From: Selenomonas ruminantium subsp. lactilytica TAM6421
GTDB taxonomy: Bacteria > Bacillota > Negativicutes > Selenomonadales > Selenomonadaceae
Direction: 5' to 3'
Length of the DNA: 64,000 bases
Assembly: GCF_000284095.1 (NCBI RefSeq)
Contig: NC_017068.1
Location: 186,001-250,000, forward strand
The notes under the pieces are model-generated. The model was not told the origin of the DNA. It did no database searches and worked only from the letters and a program-made list of their open reading frames with translations. A program made the translations under genes and the position numbers. Positions 1-9,091 of the stretch are shown here, one piece after another. The stretch's first letter is position 1. Each line of letters opens with the position of its first letter.

Positions 1-14
1 TGTTTACATCATGG

Positions 15-758
15 ATGTTATGGATTGGCTTCTTCTGTCTGTCAGTTTGTGTTTCTCCGCCGCAGGCAGAAGCAATCTATGGCGGCGGTCAGCAGGCGGA
101 GGCTTTTCCACAGCTTATGAGTTCCCAGAAATTGGCGGGGATTGCCCGGCAGCAATTGGAGTTGGAACTCTATAAAGTGGGAGAAGGGCGGCGGCATGTA
201 CTGACACTGACCGTTTCCCCCCCGGATATGCGTCTGCCGGCAGGGAAAATCCGCTATGAGGCGGAAATCCCGGGCAAGCTGCATTATGGCAATGTGCAGC
301 CAGTGCATATCCGGGTGTTCGTGAATGAAAAGCTCTATCGGCGGGCTATCTGTTATTATCGGGTGCAGGTCTTTGAAAAGGTACTGGTGGCCGGGATGAA
401 TCTTGGTTTGGAGCAGACTATTGGCGCCAATGCCGTACGCCTCGAAGAACGTGAGGTGCAGGGGGGCACAGGGCGCTATCTGACGAAATACGAGGATATT
501 GCCGGCCGGGTACCCATCCGTTACATCCATATGGGGCAGCCCATCGAACAGAATATGCTGCAGAACCCTGTGGTGATCAATCCGAATGCACCGGTGAAAC
601 TCATCACCAAGGTCAATGGGGTGCAGGTCAGCGCCGATGGCATAGCCTTGCAGAAAGGGCGGATTGGCGGCAGAATCCGGGTGCGCAATGCCCATTCCAG
701 CAAGCTGCTGCTGGGGCGTGTAGTGGATGCCAATACCGTAGAGATTACAGGTCGTTAA
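15..758 (+). CDS. flgA: Flagellar basal body P-ring formation chaperone FlgA
   Basis: FlgA is the periplasmic chaperone that helps FlgI assemble into the P ring around the flagellar rod. The 247-residue reading has an N-terminal hydrophobic signal-like segment and a C-terminal SAF-type region (about residues 195-245, including KLITKVNGVQVSADGIAL) typical of the family. The ATG at 15 is the first in frame, but the frame is open to the window edge, so the true start may lie upstream. It is followed after 9 bp by flgH, then flgI and flgJ, the normal order for ring genes. The assignment rests on the SAF region plus the gene order. Confidence 0.85.
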   Translation: MLWIGFFCLSVCVSPPQAEAIYGGGQQAEAFPQLMSSQKLAGIARQQLELELYKVGEGRRHVLTLTVSPPDMRLPAGKIRYEAEIPGKLHYGNVQPVHIRVFVNEKLYRRAICYYRVQVFEKVLVAGMNLGLEQTIGANAVRLEEREVQGGTGRYLTKYEDIAGRVPIRYIHMGQPIEQNMLQNPVVINPNAPVKLITKVNGVQVSADGIALQKGRIGGRIRVRNAHSSKLLLGRVVDANTVEITGR

Positions 759-767
759 AGGCAGGTA

Positions 768-1379
768 ATGAGTATGCAGATCAAGAACTATCATAAAAAT
801 ATTGCGTTGGCTTTGGCGGCGGGGGGGCTGTTTTTCAGTCTGGCACCGGTAGCTGTTTCAGCACAGTCCCTCTGGGCAGAAGGGGGACGGTATCGGAATA
901 TTTTCTCCGACCGGAAGGCTCAGGATGTGGGGGATATTCTGACCATTGCCATCAGTGAGAGCACCAGCCTGTCCACCAGCAAGTCCAGTGCCAACAGCAA
1001 GAGCGGCAGTACGTCACTATCAGCGGGAATCGGCATCTTTGATTTCCTGAAAGCCGCGTCGGCCAGTGGTTCGGATTCCTTCAAGGCCAATGGTTCATCC
1101 AGTGCGAAGAATACCACTACAGCCAATGTGACGGTTACGGTGGTGGATATCCAGCCCAATGGTAATCTGGTGCTGGAGGGGACACAGTCCATCTGGCACA
1201 ACAAGAATGAGCATAAGATCACCTTCCGGGGCATCTGCCGGCCGGAGGATGTGACGGCCAATAATACCATTCCGTCCACGAAGATTGCGGCGGCGGAAGT
1301 GAAATTCAACGGCAAGGGGCCGCTGAATGCCAAACAGCGGCAGGGAATCCTGACGCAGATCTTCAATATTCTGTTCTGA
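768..1379 (+). CDS. flgH: Flagellar L-ring protein FlgH, apparently without lipid anchor
   Basis: FlgH forms the outer-membrane L ring of the flagellar bushing. The 203-residue protein has the family core: the segment from YRNIFSDRKAQDVGDILTI, a Ser/Lys-rich central part, and the C-terminal NTIPSTKIAAAEVKFNGKG segment. Enterobacterial FlgH has a lipobox cysteine; here the signal peptide ends in a signal-peptidase-I-like VSA-QSLW site and the N-terminal 150 residues contain no cysteine, so lipidation looks absent. AGGCAGG lies just before the ATG. Its presence implies an outer membrane. Family assignment is firm; loss of lipidation is inferred. Confidence 0.93.
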   Translation: MSMQIKNYHKNIALALAAGGLFFSLAPVAVSAQSLWAEGGRYRNIFSDRKAQDVGDILTIAISESTSLSTSKSSANSKSGSTSLSAGIGIFDFLKAASASGSDSFKANGSSSAKNTTTANVTVTVVDIQPNGNLVLEGTQSIWHNKNEHKITFRGICRPEDVTANNTIPSTKIAAAEVKFNGKGPLNAKQRQGILTQIFNILF

Positions 1380-1394
1380 TTAGGGGATGCTTAT

Positions 1395-2507
1395 ATGAAG
1401 AAGATACTGGCTTGTTTGCTGGCCGGGGCGTTGGTGCTGGGCGGTTTGCCCACAATGGCCTCGGCAGATAATGCGGTGACGAGGATCAAGGATATTGCCA
1501 AGGTACAGGGCGTGCGCTCCAACCAGCTTATGGGCTATGGCCTGGTGGTGGGCCTTAACGGCACAGGTGACTCCAATAAAACAACGGAGACCATCCAATC
1601 CATCGTCAATATGCTGAAAACATATGGCGTGTCGGTCAATCAGTCCTCCCTGAAATCTGATAATGTGGCGGCGGTCATGGTGACGGCTACCCTGCCGCCT
1701 TTCGTGCGGGAAGGGGATACCATTGATATCACGGTGTCTTCTATCGGTGACGCGGATAGCATTCAGGGCGGCACACTTTTGCAGACGCCTTTGCGGGCGG
1801 GGAATGGAACGGTGTATGCCGTGGCTCAGGGGGCTGTGTCCACCGGCGGTTTTGCTGCGGGCAAGGGCGCTTCCACGGCTACCAAAAATTTCCCTACGGT
1901 GGGTATGACACCCAATGGGGCCATTGTGGAACGTACCGTGGAAGATGATCTGGGAAATAACGGACGGCTGTCGTTGTCGCTATCCCATCCGGATTTTACC
2001 ACGGCAACCCGCATGGCGACAGCCATCAATTCCCAATATGGCGGTATTGCTCAGGCGGTGAATCCTGGGCGGATTGACATAACCATACCCAGCTATTATC
2101 AGGGGAATGTGGTGGGCTTTGTGGCTTCCATTGAGGAATTGCCGGTGATGCCGGATAAGGTGGCCAAGATTGTGGTCAATGAGCGCACGGGCACCATTGT
2201 CATGGGCGGCGATGTTTCGGTGGATGAGATCGCCATCACCCAGGGCGGTCTGACCATCAAGGTGCAGAAGAATAAGACGGCCAGCCAGCCGGAGCCCTTC
2301 AGTTACGGCACCACCATTGAGACGCGCAATGAGAATGTGGATGTCAAGGAGGATAAGGCCAGCACGCTGGTATTGCCGGCCACGGCCAATGTCAGTGATA
2401 TTGTCGGCGCTTTGAATGCCGTGGGGGCAACGCCCCGGGATACCATTTCCATCCTGCAGGCCATCAAGGCGGCAGGGGCGCTCCATGCGGAGCTGCAGTT
2501 GATTTAA
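1395..2507 (+). CDS. flgI: Flagellar P-ring protein FlgI
   Basis: FlgI forms the periplasmic P ring that surrounds the rod at the peptidoglycan layer. The 370-residue length is normal for the family. A signal peptide ends at about residue 24 (MASA-DNAV), followed by the hallmark VTRIKDIAKVQGVRSNQLMGYGLVVGLNGTGDS. The C-terminus has the usual segment with DIVGALNAVGATPRDTISILQAIKAAGALHAEL. It lies 15 bp after flgH and 13 bp before the FlgJ start, so the four genes should be cotranscribed. Confidence 0.97.
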   Translation: MKKILACLLAGALVLGGLPTMASADNAVTRIKDIAKVQGVRSNQLMGYGLVVGLNGTGDSNKTTETIQSIVNMLKTYGVSVNQSSLKSDNVAAVMVTATLPPFVREGDTIDITVSSIGDADSIQGGTLLQTPLRAGNGTVYAVAQGAVSTGGFAAGKGASTATKNFPTVGMTPNGAIVERTVEDDLGNNGRLSLSLSHPDFTTATRMATAINSQYGGIAQAVNPGRIDITIPSYYQGNVVGFVASIEELPVMPDKVAKIVVNERTGTIVMGGDVSVDEIAITQGGLTIKVQKNKTASQPEPFSYGTTIETRNENVDVKEDKASTLVLPATANVSDIVGALNAVGATPRDTISILQAIKAAGALHAELQLI

Positions 2508-2520
2508 GGCGGTGTATTTC

Positions 2521-2961
2521 ATGCAGATAGCACCATTGATGGCACAGGGGTTAGGCACAGGTGCCAATAATAATTATGATTCGGCGCAGGCTGCGGCAGA
2601 ATCAGCCAAGTTTGCGGATGTGCTGAAGGATTTGCAGGGAAAGGTGGCCAAGTCGCAAAAAAGCGGCGATGCCCATTCAGTGCAGGAGGCTGCCGAGCTG
2701 GCGAAGCGTGACAAGGAGCTGAAGAAAGCCTGTGAGGGTTTTGAGGCCATGTTCCTCAATATGATGTACCGGCAGATGCGGGCAACCGTGCCGGAAAACA
2801 ACTTGTTCGGCGAATCCCATGGCGAGAAGATCTTCAAAGATATGCGGGACGACGAACTGATGAAACAAGTGGCAGCGGGCGGCGGCATCGGGATTGCGGA
2901 TATGATGTATAAGCAGCTCAAGCCGCAAGTTGTGAAGCAAAGTCAAAATGTGGTAAAATAA
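2521..2961 (+). CDS. flgJ: Rod-binding FlgJ N-terminal-type protein (no muramidase domain)
   Basis: This 146-residue protein matches the rod-cap/rod-binding domain of FlgJ: LKKACEGFEAMFLNMMYRQMRATVPENNLFGESHGEKIFKDM is the conserved core, split here only by reading length. The C-terminal N-acetylglucosaminidase domain found in gammaproteobacterial FlgJ is missing, so wall opening for the rod must come from another enzyme. AAGGCGG lies 8 bp before the ATG at 2521, which favours this start over a GTG 9 bp upstream. It is the last gene of the flagellar run and is followed by a terminator. Confidence 0.9.
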   Translation: MQIAPLMAQGLGTGANNNYDSAQAAAESAKFADVLKDLQGKVAKSQKSGDAHSVQEAAELAKRDKELKKACEGFEAMFLNMMYRQMRATVPENNLFGESHGEKIFKDMRDDELMKQVAAGGGIGIADMMYKQLKPQVVKQSQNVVK

Positions 2962-2970
2962 GAATGGCTG

Positions 2971-2999
2971 GGGCGGTTGTGTCAACCGCCCTCTTTATT
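2971..2999 (+). terminator. Rho-independent terminator of the flagellar operon
   Basis: GGGCGGTTG-tgt-CAACCGCCC forms a 9-bp GC-rich stem followed by CTTTATTATTT, directly downstream of flgJ. Confidence 0.85.
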
Positions 3000-3039
3000 A
3001 TTTGTACCAAAATACATATAGGTGTAGGAGGTCTTTTGG

Positions 3040-4536
3040 TTGTTGTTTAAAGCGAGAAAATTAACGGCTTTGCTGATAACTTTATCCCTGCTGGGCATAC
3101 CGGCAGCTGAGGCTGCTGACCTGAATTCCGTGCGCTATCACAGCGGATCGGAGCATGACCGGATCGTATTTGACTGGTCGGAGATGCCCCGCTATGATGT
3201 GAAGATTTCAGCAGATAAGAAACTGCTGACGATTGATTTCTTTGCTGCGGATAGGCGCATGGTCAGCAAGGAGGCCTTTTCCAGCAGCCGCATTGAGTCG
3301 GTGCAGTATACGGAAAAGAATGGGCATCTGTTGGTGACGCTGCGACTGAAGAGTGGGCTGGGCTATAAGGTGGATAAATTGGCCAATCCTGCCCGGGTGT
3401 TTGTGGATATCCTGCCGGAAACCATGGTTCATGATGGCGGCAGCACCGTGCAGAAAAAGCCGGCAGGAGGCGTGGTGAGGAAACCGTCCAAGCCGGCAGT
3501 TACAGATGCCCGCAATATGATGCCGCTGGATTTTGATGGCCTTTATACGGAAATGATGGCCCCGGGAATCGCCAAACGGCAGTATGTTTATTGGGACGAT
3601 GCCGGTAAGATTTCCGCTTATTTCGTGGAAGCGGATAAGAATCTCTACACCATCAAGCCGGTGCTGGCCAAAGGCCGGGTGCCGGGGCTGCAGACCACCA
3701 GCGGCATGTCGGATATGACGGATGCGGTGGCGGCGGTGAATGCCACTTACTTTGCCGGGAATGGCGATGCCATCGGTATGATCAAGATTGATGGAGATAT
3801 GGCGGGAACCACCTATTTCCGCCGTACAGCCATCGGCATGAATGCTAACGGCCAACCTTTTATGGGGCCAGTGAGCTATAGCGGTCATGTGACTTTGGGG
3901 GATGTTACCCTGCCGGTGTCCGGTGTGGACTGCGAGCGCGGGGCCAATAATCTCACCATCTACAATCATTGGTATGGTTCCCGTACCCGCACCAATGAAT
4001 ACGGCATGGAGTATACTGTGGTCAATGGGGAAGTTACGGCCATCAACACGGGGAATTCTGTCATTCCCAAGGATGGCATGGTGATCTCTGTCCACGGGAC
4101 TTCCGCTGATGCCTTTGCCGGTGTGCAGGTCGGCGACCGGGCGGAAATCGATCAGGATCTGGGAGCGCGCTGGAATCAGGCAGTGGATATCATGGGCGCC
4201 GGCCCGCGTTTGGTACAGAATGGGCAGGTGGCGGTGACGGCCGGGGAAGAACAGTTCCCTGGGGATATCCGCTATGGCCGGGCACCCCGCAGTGCAGTGG
4301 CCATCCTCAAGAATGGCAATTACCTGTTTGGCGTGGTGGATGGCCGCCAGTCCTCTAGCCGGGGGCTGACCCTTACCGATTGGGCGAAGCTCCTGGTGAA
4401 AATGGGGGCCAGGGATGCCATGAACCTGGATGGTGGCGGCTCCAGTGCGTTGGTTATCGGCGGGCAGCTGCAGAACTCCCCCAGTGACGGTTCTGAGCGT
4501 TATGTGGGCAGTGCCCTGATTATCACGAAAAAATAA
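3040..4536 (+). CDS. Secreted AMIN-domain phosphodiester glycosidase (NAGPA family)
   Basis: The 498-residue protein has a signal peptide (cleavage near AEA-ADL), an AMIN-type domain at about residues 25-130 (DRIVFDWSEMPRYDVKIS) and a C-terminal NAGPA phosphodiester-glycosidase domain at about 200-498. The latter shows the typical GRAPRSAVAIL, LFGVVDGRQ and AMNLDGGGSSALV motifs. AMIN domains target envelope proteins to the wall; NAGPA domains cleave sugar phosphodiesters or exopolysaccharide. Substrate is unknown. It starts with TTG 7 bp after TAGGAGGT. It is monocistronic or leads the next gene, and its closeness to FlgJ may only be positional. Confidence 0.88.
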   Translation: MLFKARKLTALLITLSLLGIPAAEAADLNSVRYHSGSEHDRIVFDWSEMPRYDVKISADKKLLTIDFFAADRRMVSKEAFSSSRIESVQYTEKNGHLLVTLRLKSGLGYKVDKLANPARVFVDILPETMVHDGGSTVQKKPAGGVVRKPSKPAVTDARNMMPLDFDGLYTEMMAPGIAKRQYVYWDDAGKISAYFVEADKNLYTIKPVLAKGRVPGLQTTSGMSDMTDAVAAVNATYFAGNGDAIGMIKIDGDMAGTTYFRRTAIGMNANGQPFMGPVSYSGHVTLGDVTLPVSGVDCERGANNLTIYNHWYGSRTRTNEYGMEYTVVNGEVTAINTGNSVIPKDGMVISVHGTSADAFAGVQVGDRAEIDQDLGARWNQAVDIMGAGPRLVQNGQVAVTAGEEQFPGDIRYGRAPRSAVAILKNGNYLFGVVDGRQSSSRGLTLTDWAKLLVKMGARDAMNLDGGGSSALVIGGQLQNSPSDGSERYVGSALIITKK

Positions 4537-4632
4537 TTCTGCGATGGGACTTTGTGCCTATAGTAAAACCCCTTGGCTGGCGTTATAATGAGAAGATGGA
4601 CAAATATAGAACTGCAAATGAGGTGAATGATT

Positions 4633-6696
4633 TTGCGTAGATATATAAGGAAAATGGTGGCAGCAGGACTGGCAGGAATGATGATGTCTGCCCCGGCCAC
4701 AGGATTGGCCATGGACCCCATTATGCCCCATAGTCAGGTGACTGGCGGCATGGTGGGGACGGCGTACACCGTCGTGGACAGCAGCGGCGAACTCAAGGAT
4801 TTCCAGGTGGACATTGTGGGCAATATGGATAACGGCAAGGGATCCCAGCCCATGATCATGGCCAAGGCCTCCGGCCCGGTAATCGAGCAGACCGGCGGTA
4901 TCCTGCAGGGCATGAGCGGCAGTCCCGTTTATGTGGATGGCTATCTGATCGGTGCTGTGGCCGCCGGGATCAAAGGCATGACGCCGTACACCTTCTTCAT
5001 CACCCCCATTGATGAGATGACACCGCTTTGGTCAATGCCGGACCGGAAGAACAAGACGAGGCTTTCCACCATCAATATCAAGAAGGCGGCAGAGAAACGC
5101 GAGCAGGAAGCCAAGGAAAAGAAGAAGCAGCAGGAAGAGCGGGCCAAGTCAGGCGACCAGAAGGTCTATGGTGACGAACTGTTAGACCGTGCCCGGGCAG
5201 CCGTCAAGGCCGATAAAGATAAAGGCAAGGAAAAAACGGCGAGTGAAAAAGCCGCCGACAAAGCAGCAGAAACCGCCAAGGCAGCAGTAGAGACGGTAAA
5301 ACAGGAACCTGACAAGGCGCCTCAGGCTGGCAAAGCTGCGAAAAAGAACAATAAAAAGGAAAAGCCAGCCAAGACAGAGGTGAAGGCTGAACCGAAGGAT
5401 GTCATGTATTTTTCCGGCTTCAATCAGGCCGGGCTGGATTTCCTGAAGCGTCAGATCGATCCGCAGGATAGCTACACATTCCTGCCCATGGGGGCACCTA
5501 CGGCTGCGGAAATGGGCAAAACCGTCTACAATGCCAGCCTTGTGCCCGGAGCTGCAGTCGGCGTAGCCGTGGCTTATGGCGATTTTGCTGTGGGCGCCAC
5601 GGGCACGGTGACAGCTGTAGATGGCGATAATATCCTGGCTTTCGGCCATCCCTTCCTGCATCGGGGCAATGTGAACTATTTCATGACCGATGCCAAGGTG
5701 GTAGGCACCATCAGCGGGCAGAGCAATGGCATGAAAGTCGCCAATATCGGCAACATCATCGGCCGTATCAAACAGGACCGTGCTACGGGGATTTCCGGCA
5801 CGTTGGGCGAGTTCCCCTCGGTGGTTCCCATCAAGGTCAATGTCCGTGACAATTCCCTGGCCCGCAATGTCAACTACGGTGCCCGGATTGCCTATGACGA
5901 AGATTTCCTGCCTCAGCTTTCGGGAGGCATTGCTTATGCCGCCCTGTCCAAGACCAGTGACAACCTCAGCGGCAGCACGGCCAAGGTGGGCTTCAGGATT
6001 CGCACCGATGCAGTACAGGATGGTGTGGTATCCCGGGATAATATGTTCTATAACACCGCTGATGTGGGACAGATTGCCATGGCGGAACTGATCCAGGCCG
6101 TGAGCACCATCTGCCAGAACACCGACAAGGAATCGGATATCATCGACGTACAGGTGGATATCACCGTGGATGGCGGCCGCAAGACGGCCTCCATTGTTTC
6201 CGCCGTGCCGGACAAGAAAAAGGTGAAACCCGGCGACACGGTGAAATTCACCACGACCATCAAGCCTTACCGCAAATCCCAGGAAACCCTGATCATTCCC
6301 TACACGGTGCCGGAAGCACAGCCGGCAGGGACCATGAATCTAGACATTCGGGGCGGCGGCCTGACGCCGGTGACCTCCCTGATGCTTTTGCAGCAGGCAG
6401 GCGTGGATGTGACCACAGAAGCCGAGAGCAAGCTGACCACAGAAGCCAAATTGCAGAAGCTGGAGAAGGCCGGCCGCAACAATGAAATCGTCATTGCACC
6501 CGGAGCCGTGCAGATGCCGGCCAGCAAGTCGGCAATCCTGCGGGCTCAGCGGGATGCTGCCCGCAAGAGCAAGGAGCGGGCCAGCAATCTTGATAAATTA
6601 GGCAAGCAGCCAGTAACGCCTGGTGAGACGAAATTTACCACTGGTTATATCATCGACAATGTGATCCATTCCACCCTGACAGTGGAACGGGGCTGA
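4633..6696 (+). CDS. SpoIVB-like S55-domain envelope protein with Lys/Ala/Glu-rich insert
   Basis: The protein of about 687 residues has a signal peptide (TGLA-MDP) and an S55 (SpoIVB peptidase) domain. The nucleophile motif GMSGSPVY lies near residue 95 and the second half, with FGHPFLHRGNVNYFM and GTLGEFPSVVPI, near 335-400. The two halves are separated by about 100 residues rich in Lys, Ala, Glu and Asp (codons about 5090-5400). The TTG at 4633 is preferred because AGGTGA lies 6 bp upstream; an ATG at 4627 abuts that site. In sporulators SpoIVB cuts SpoIVFA; here the context is vegetative and the substrate is unknown. It could act as a periplasmic signalling or processing protease. Confidence 0.85.
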   Translation: MRRYIRKMVAAGLAGMMMSAPATGLAMDPIMPHSQVTGGMVGTAYTVVDSSGELKDFQVDIVGNMDNGKGSQPMIMAKASGPVIEQTGGILQGMSGSPVYVDGYLIGAVAAGIKGMTPYTFFITPIDEMTPLWSMPDRKNKTRLSTINIKKAAEKREQEAKEKKKQQEERAKSGDQKVYGDELLDRARAAVKADKDKGKEKTASEKAADKAAETAKAAVETVKQEPDKAPQAGKAAKKNNKKEKPAKTEVKAEPKDVMYFSGFNQAGLDFLKRQIDPQDSYTFLPMGAPTAAEMGKTVYNASLVPGAAVGVAVAYGDFAVGATGTVTAVDGDNILAFGHPFLHRGNVNYFMTDAKVVGTISGQSNGMKVANIGNIIGRIKQDRATGISGTLGEFPSVVPIKVNVRDNSLARNVNYGARIAYDEDFLPQLSGGIAYAALSKTSDNLSGSTAKVGFRIRTDAVQDGVVSRDNMFYNTADVGQIAMAELIQAVSTICQNTDKESDIIDVQVDITVDGGRKTASIVSAVPDKKKVKPGDTVKFTTTIKPYRKSQETLIIPYTVPEAQPAGTMNLDIRGGGLTPVTSLMLLQQAGVDVTTEAESKLTTEAKLQKLEKAGRNNEIVIAPGAVQMPASKSAILRAQRDAARKSKERASNLDKLGKQPVTPGETKFTTGYIIDNVIHSTLTVERG

Positions 6697-6718
6697 TGGT
6701 AAAAGTGTAACTCCCCTA

Positions 6719-6747
6719 TTGTAAAGACTGGCGGTTAATGGTAAACT
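6719..6747 (+). promoter_or_regulatory. Sigma-A-type promoter for murA
   Basis: TTGTAA and TAAACT are separated by 17 bp, about 50 bp before the murA start. Confidence 0.6.
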
Positions 6748-6796
6748 ATTGGTTGGTGCTTTTAAAAGCGCGACTACTAGGAGGATAAAGAACTTA

Positions 6797-8062
6797 ATGG
6801 AAAAGTTGATTATACACGGGGGACGTCCCTTAAAAGGGCGCGTAAAAATCAGCGGGGCCAAGAATGCAGTGCTGCCCATCATTGCGGCAACACTCTTGGG
6901 ACAAGATAGGGAAAGTCTTTTGGACGAAGTTCCGGCATTAGAAGACGTACATACCATTACCGAGGTCTTGAAAAAATTAGGGGTAAAAGCAGACTTCGAT
7001 GAAGAAAAGCATCAGCTGCGTGTGGACAGCACGGTGATTGGCAGCTGCGAGGCACCGTACGATCTGGTGCGTAAGATGCGGGCCTCCTTCCTGATCATGG
7101 GGCCGCTGCTGGCCCGTTGCGGACAGGCAAAGATTTCCCTGCCCGGCGGCTGTGCCATCGGCACCCGGCCCATTGATCTGCATTTGAAGGGCTTTGAAGC
7201 ACTGGGCGCTAAGATCAAGATCGGTCACGGCTTTATCGAGGCCACGGCTCCAGAGGGGCTCAAGGGCACGAAAATCTACCTGGATTTCCCCAGCGTAGGT
7301 GCTACGGAAAACATCCTGATGGCCGCTTCCATGGCGGAAGGCGTCACCATCCTGGAAAATCCGGCCCAGGAGCCGGAAATCGTGGATCTGGCCAATTACC
7401 TCAATGTGATGGGGGCCAAGATCCGCGGTGCAGGCACCAATGTCATCAAGATTGAAGGCGTGTCCAAACTGACGGGGCGTGATTATACGATCATCCCTGA
7501 CCGTATCGAAGCTGGTACCTATATGGTGGCAGCGGCTATGACCCAGGGGGATGTCTACATCGAGAATGCCATCAGCGAACATCTGAAACCTGTCATCGCC
7601 AAGCTCAAGGAAGCCGGCGTGAATATCGAAGAGGATGTGGACGGCATCCGCGTGACCTGCGATAAGCGCACCAAGGCCGTGGACATCAAGACCATGCCTT
7701 ATCCGGGCTTCCCGACCGATATGCAGGCACAGTTCATGGCGATGCTGGCCATCTCTGAGGGTACCGGCATGGTCACGGAAACGGTGTTCGAAAACCGCTT
7801 CATGCATGTGGATGAATTGAAGCGCATGGGTTCCAATATCAAGATTGACGGCCGCACCTCTGTGGTGGAAGGGGTGGAAACCCTTACGGGCTGTCAGGTG
7901 AAGGCTACCGACCTCCGTGCTGGTGCCGCTATGGTATTGGCCGGTCTGGTGGCAGAAGGCGAAACCCAGGTGGGATACATCCATCATATCGACCGTGGCT
8001 ACGACAATCTCGTACAGAAACTGGTGGGTCTTGGGGCAGATATCTGCCGCCGGGATTCCTGA
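6797..8062 (+). CDS. murA: UDP-N-acetylglucosamine 1-carboxyvinyltransferase MurA
   Basis: MurA transfers enolpyruvate from PEP to UDP-GlcNAc, the first committed step of peptidoglycan synthesis in the cytoplasm. The 421-residue protein begins [16 protein letters not shown] and includes [10 protein letters not shown]. The catalytic cysteine is Cys119 in [15 protein letters not shown], so it is of the usual fosfomycin-sensitive type. The ATG at 6797 is preceded by AGGAGGA; an upstream in-frame ATG at 6749 lies outside the family start. It has its own promoter and terminator. Confidence 0.97.
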   Translation: MEKLIIHGGRPLKGRVKISGAKNAVLPIIAATLLGQDRESLLDEVPALEDVHTITEVLKKLGVKADFDEEKHQLRVDSTVIGSCEAPYDLVRKMRASFLIMGPLLARCGQAKISLPGGCAIGTRPIDLHLKGFEALGAKIKIGHGFIEATAPEGLKGTKIYLDFPSVGATENILMAASMAEGVTILENPAQEPEIVDLANYLNVMGAKIRGAGTNVIKIEGVSKLTGRDYTIIPDRIEAGTYMVAAAMTQGDVYIENAISEHLKPVIAKLKEAGVNIEEDVDGIRVTCDKRTKAVDIKTMPYPGFPTDMQAQFMAMLAISEGTGMVTETVFENRFMHVDELKRMGSNIKIDGRTSVVEGVETLTGCQVKATDLRAGAAMVLAGLVAEGETQVGYIHHIDRGYDNLVQKLVGLGADICRRDS

Positions 8063-8069
8063 AAATAGC

Positions 8070-8099
8070 AAAGAGGCCTTGCGGCCTCTTTATTTTTTG
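8070..8099 (+). terminator. Rho-independent terminator after murA
   Basis: AAAGAGGCC-ttgc-GGCCTCTTT followed by ATTTTTTG. Confidence 0.9.
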
Positions 8100-8127
8100 T
8101 CCATATTCTGTTATAATATCTTATGTT

Positions 8128-8204
8128 GCGGTTGTAGCTCAGTTGGATAGAGCGTCCGCCTCCTAAGCGGCAGGTCGCGCGTTCGAATCGCGCCAATCGC
8201 ACCA
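8128..8204 (+). tRNA. tRNA-Arg (anticodon CCT)
   Basis: A 77-nt cloverleaf can be drawn. The acceptor stem pairs GCGGTTG with CAATCGC and encodes the 3' CCA. The D arm is GCTCAGTTGGATAGAGC, the anticodon loop CTCCTAA gives CCT, and the T arm is GCGCG-TTCGAAT-CGCGC. The outermost anticodon-stem pair is a T/C mismatch. A TATAAT lies 11 bp upstream. Confidence 0.95.
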
Positions 8205-8220
8205 GTTTTTTGTAAAAGAT

Positions 8221-8253
8221 GCCCGGTGATGAAAGAGAAATTCATCACCGGGC
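8221..8253 (-). terminator. Hairpin between tRNA-Arg and the minus-strand gene
   Basis: GCCCGGTGATGAA and TTCATCACCGGGC form a perfect 13-bp stem around a short loop. It lies 3' of the minus-strand gene and could stop both strands, although the T-tracts are weak. Confidence 0.65.
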
Positions 8254-8270
8254 TTAGTTTATATTTTTGC

Positions 8271-8657
8271 TTACTCAATCGGGCAGGAATGTGTTTCTCC
8301 GCCTCTTTCTGCCTGATGTTTCCCCTCGAACAGTGCTTCGCTGACCTTGCGCATCAGCTCGTCCTGTTCTGCGGCTGCCGAGAAGATCACTTTGTTTTCG
8401 GGAGCCGTGCTCTCCTGTTCCAGTTCCGTGATGGAAAGCTGCAGCCGGTGACTTTTGTCCTTGCGGAAGGAATAATTCATCCGGGTGGCCAGCCATTCCG
8501 TGATCATTTCGATGTTCTGGAAGGAAGCGACCTTGTTATAATCCTTGTAGACCTCTGCTGCCAGTTCGGCGGCTTTTTTCTTGTCACCGGTTACGCCAAT
8601 CAGGGAGAAGCTGGTGGCGTCTCCTTCCGTGACAAGGCTGTTGATGATATAAAGCAT
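8271..8657 (-). CDS. Hypothetical protein, 128 residues
   Basis: I do not recognise this family. The start MLYIINSLVTEGDATSF is chosen because AAAGG stands 7 bp before this ATG; upstream codons lack a ribosome site. The product is soluble, has no signal or membrane segment, and is rich in Lys and Glu with two predicted amphipathic helices (about residues 25-60 and 95-120). It stands alone between tRNA-Arg and the convergent hairpin, transcribed against its neighbours. Confidence 0.6.
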   Translation of the reverse strand: MLYIINSLVTEGDATSFSLIGVTGDKKKAAELAAEVYKDYNKVASFQNIEMITEWLATRMNYSFRKDKSHRLQLSITELEQESTAPENKVIFSAAAEQDELMRKVSEALFEGKHQAERGGETHSCPIE

Positions 8658-8735
8658 GTTAAAACCTTTCTTTCTATAATAATTGCAAAATGCTGATTCT
8701 ATTGTAGCAGATATAGCTTTGCTGTCAAATTGCAT

Positions 8736-9017
8736 AAAGTATGTTCAAAGGACATTTACAGTGGAGCGTGTATACTCATGATGGACATAAGGGCGGATTG
8801 TACGCCTATCGTTACAAGTTTACAAAAGTTGATAAATTTTTGTGTTATTTTTCTTTCACAACTATTATTTATGAGATATATATTAATAGTTTTTGAGAAT
8901 TGATTCCGGAAAAGGGACATATGTCTTTGTTTTGCAGAAGGGAAAAATGTATAGTTGTCCATGTAACAGTTTTTACACATTGCCATACTTTGCAGATACT
9001 TTTATTTATGCTATAAT
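8736..9017 (+). promoter_or_regulatory. Intergenic region with promoter for the POT transporter
   Basis: This AT-rich gap of about 350 bp holds no convincing gene. TTGCAG (8990-8995) and TATAAT (9012-9017) are separated by 16 bp and should start the peptide-transporter transcript about 65 bp before its ATG. I see no other structured element. Confidence 0.6.
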
Positions 9018-9091
9018 GTCTACCCGTAACAAACATTGCAGAGATGTGATGCTGTGTGTATGTATTTTCGAGAAAGTTAGGAGAATGATTT

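Noticed and set aside
42-794. Long open frame on the minus strand opposite flgA
   Set aside because: It is antisense to a well-supported flgA, has His/Pro/Gln-rich composition typical of shadow frames in GC-rich DNA, and no ribosome site.
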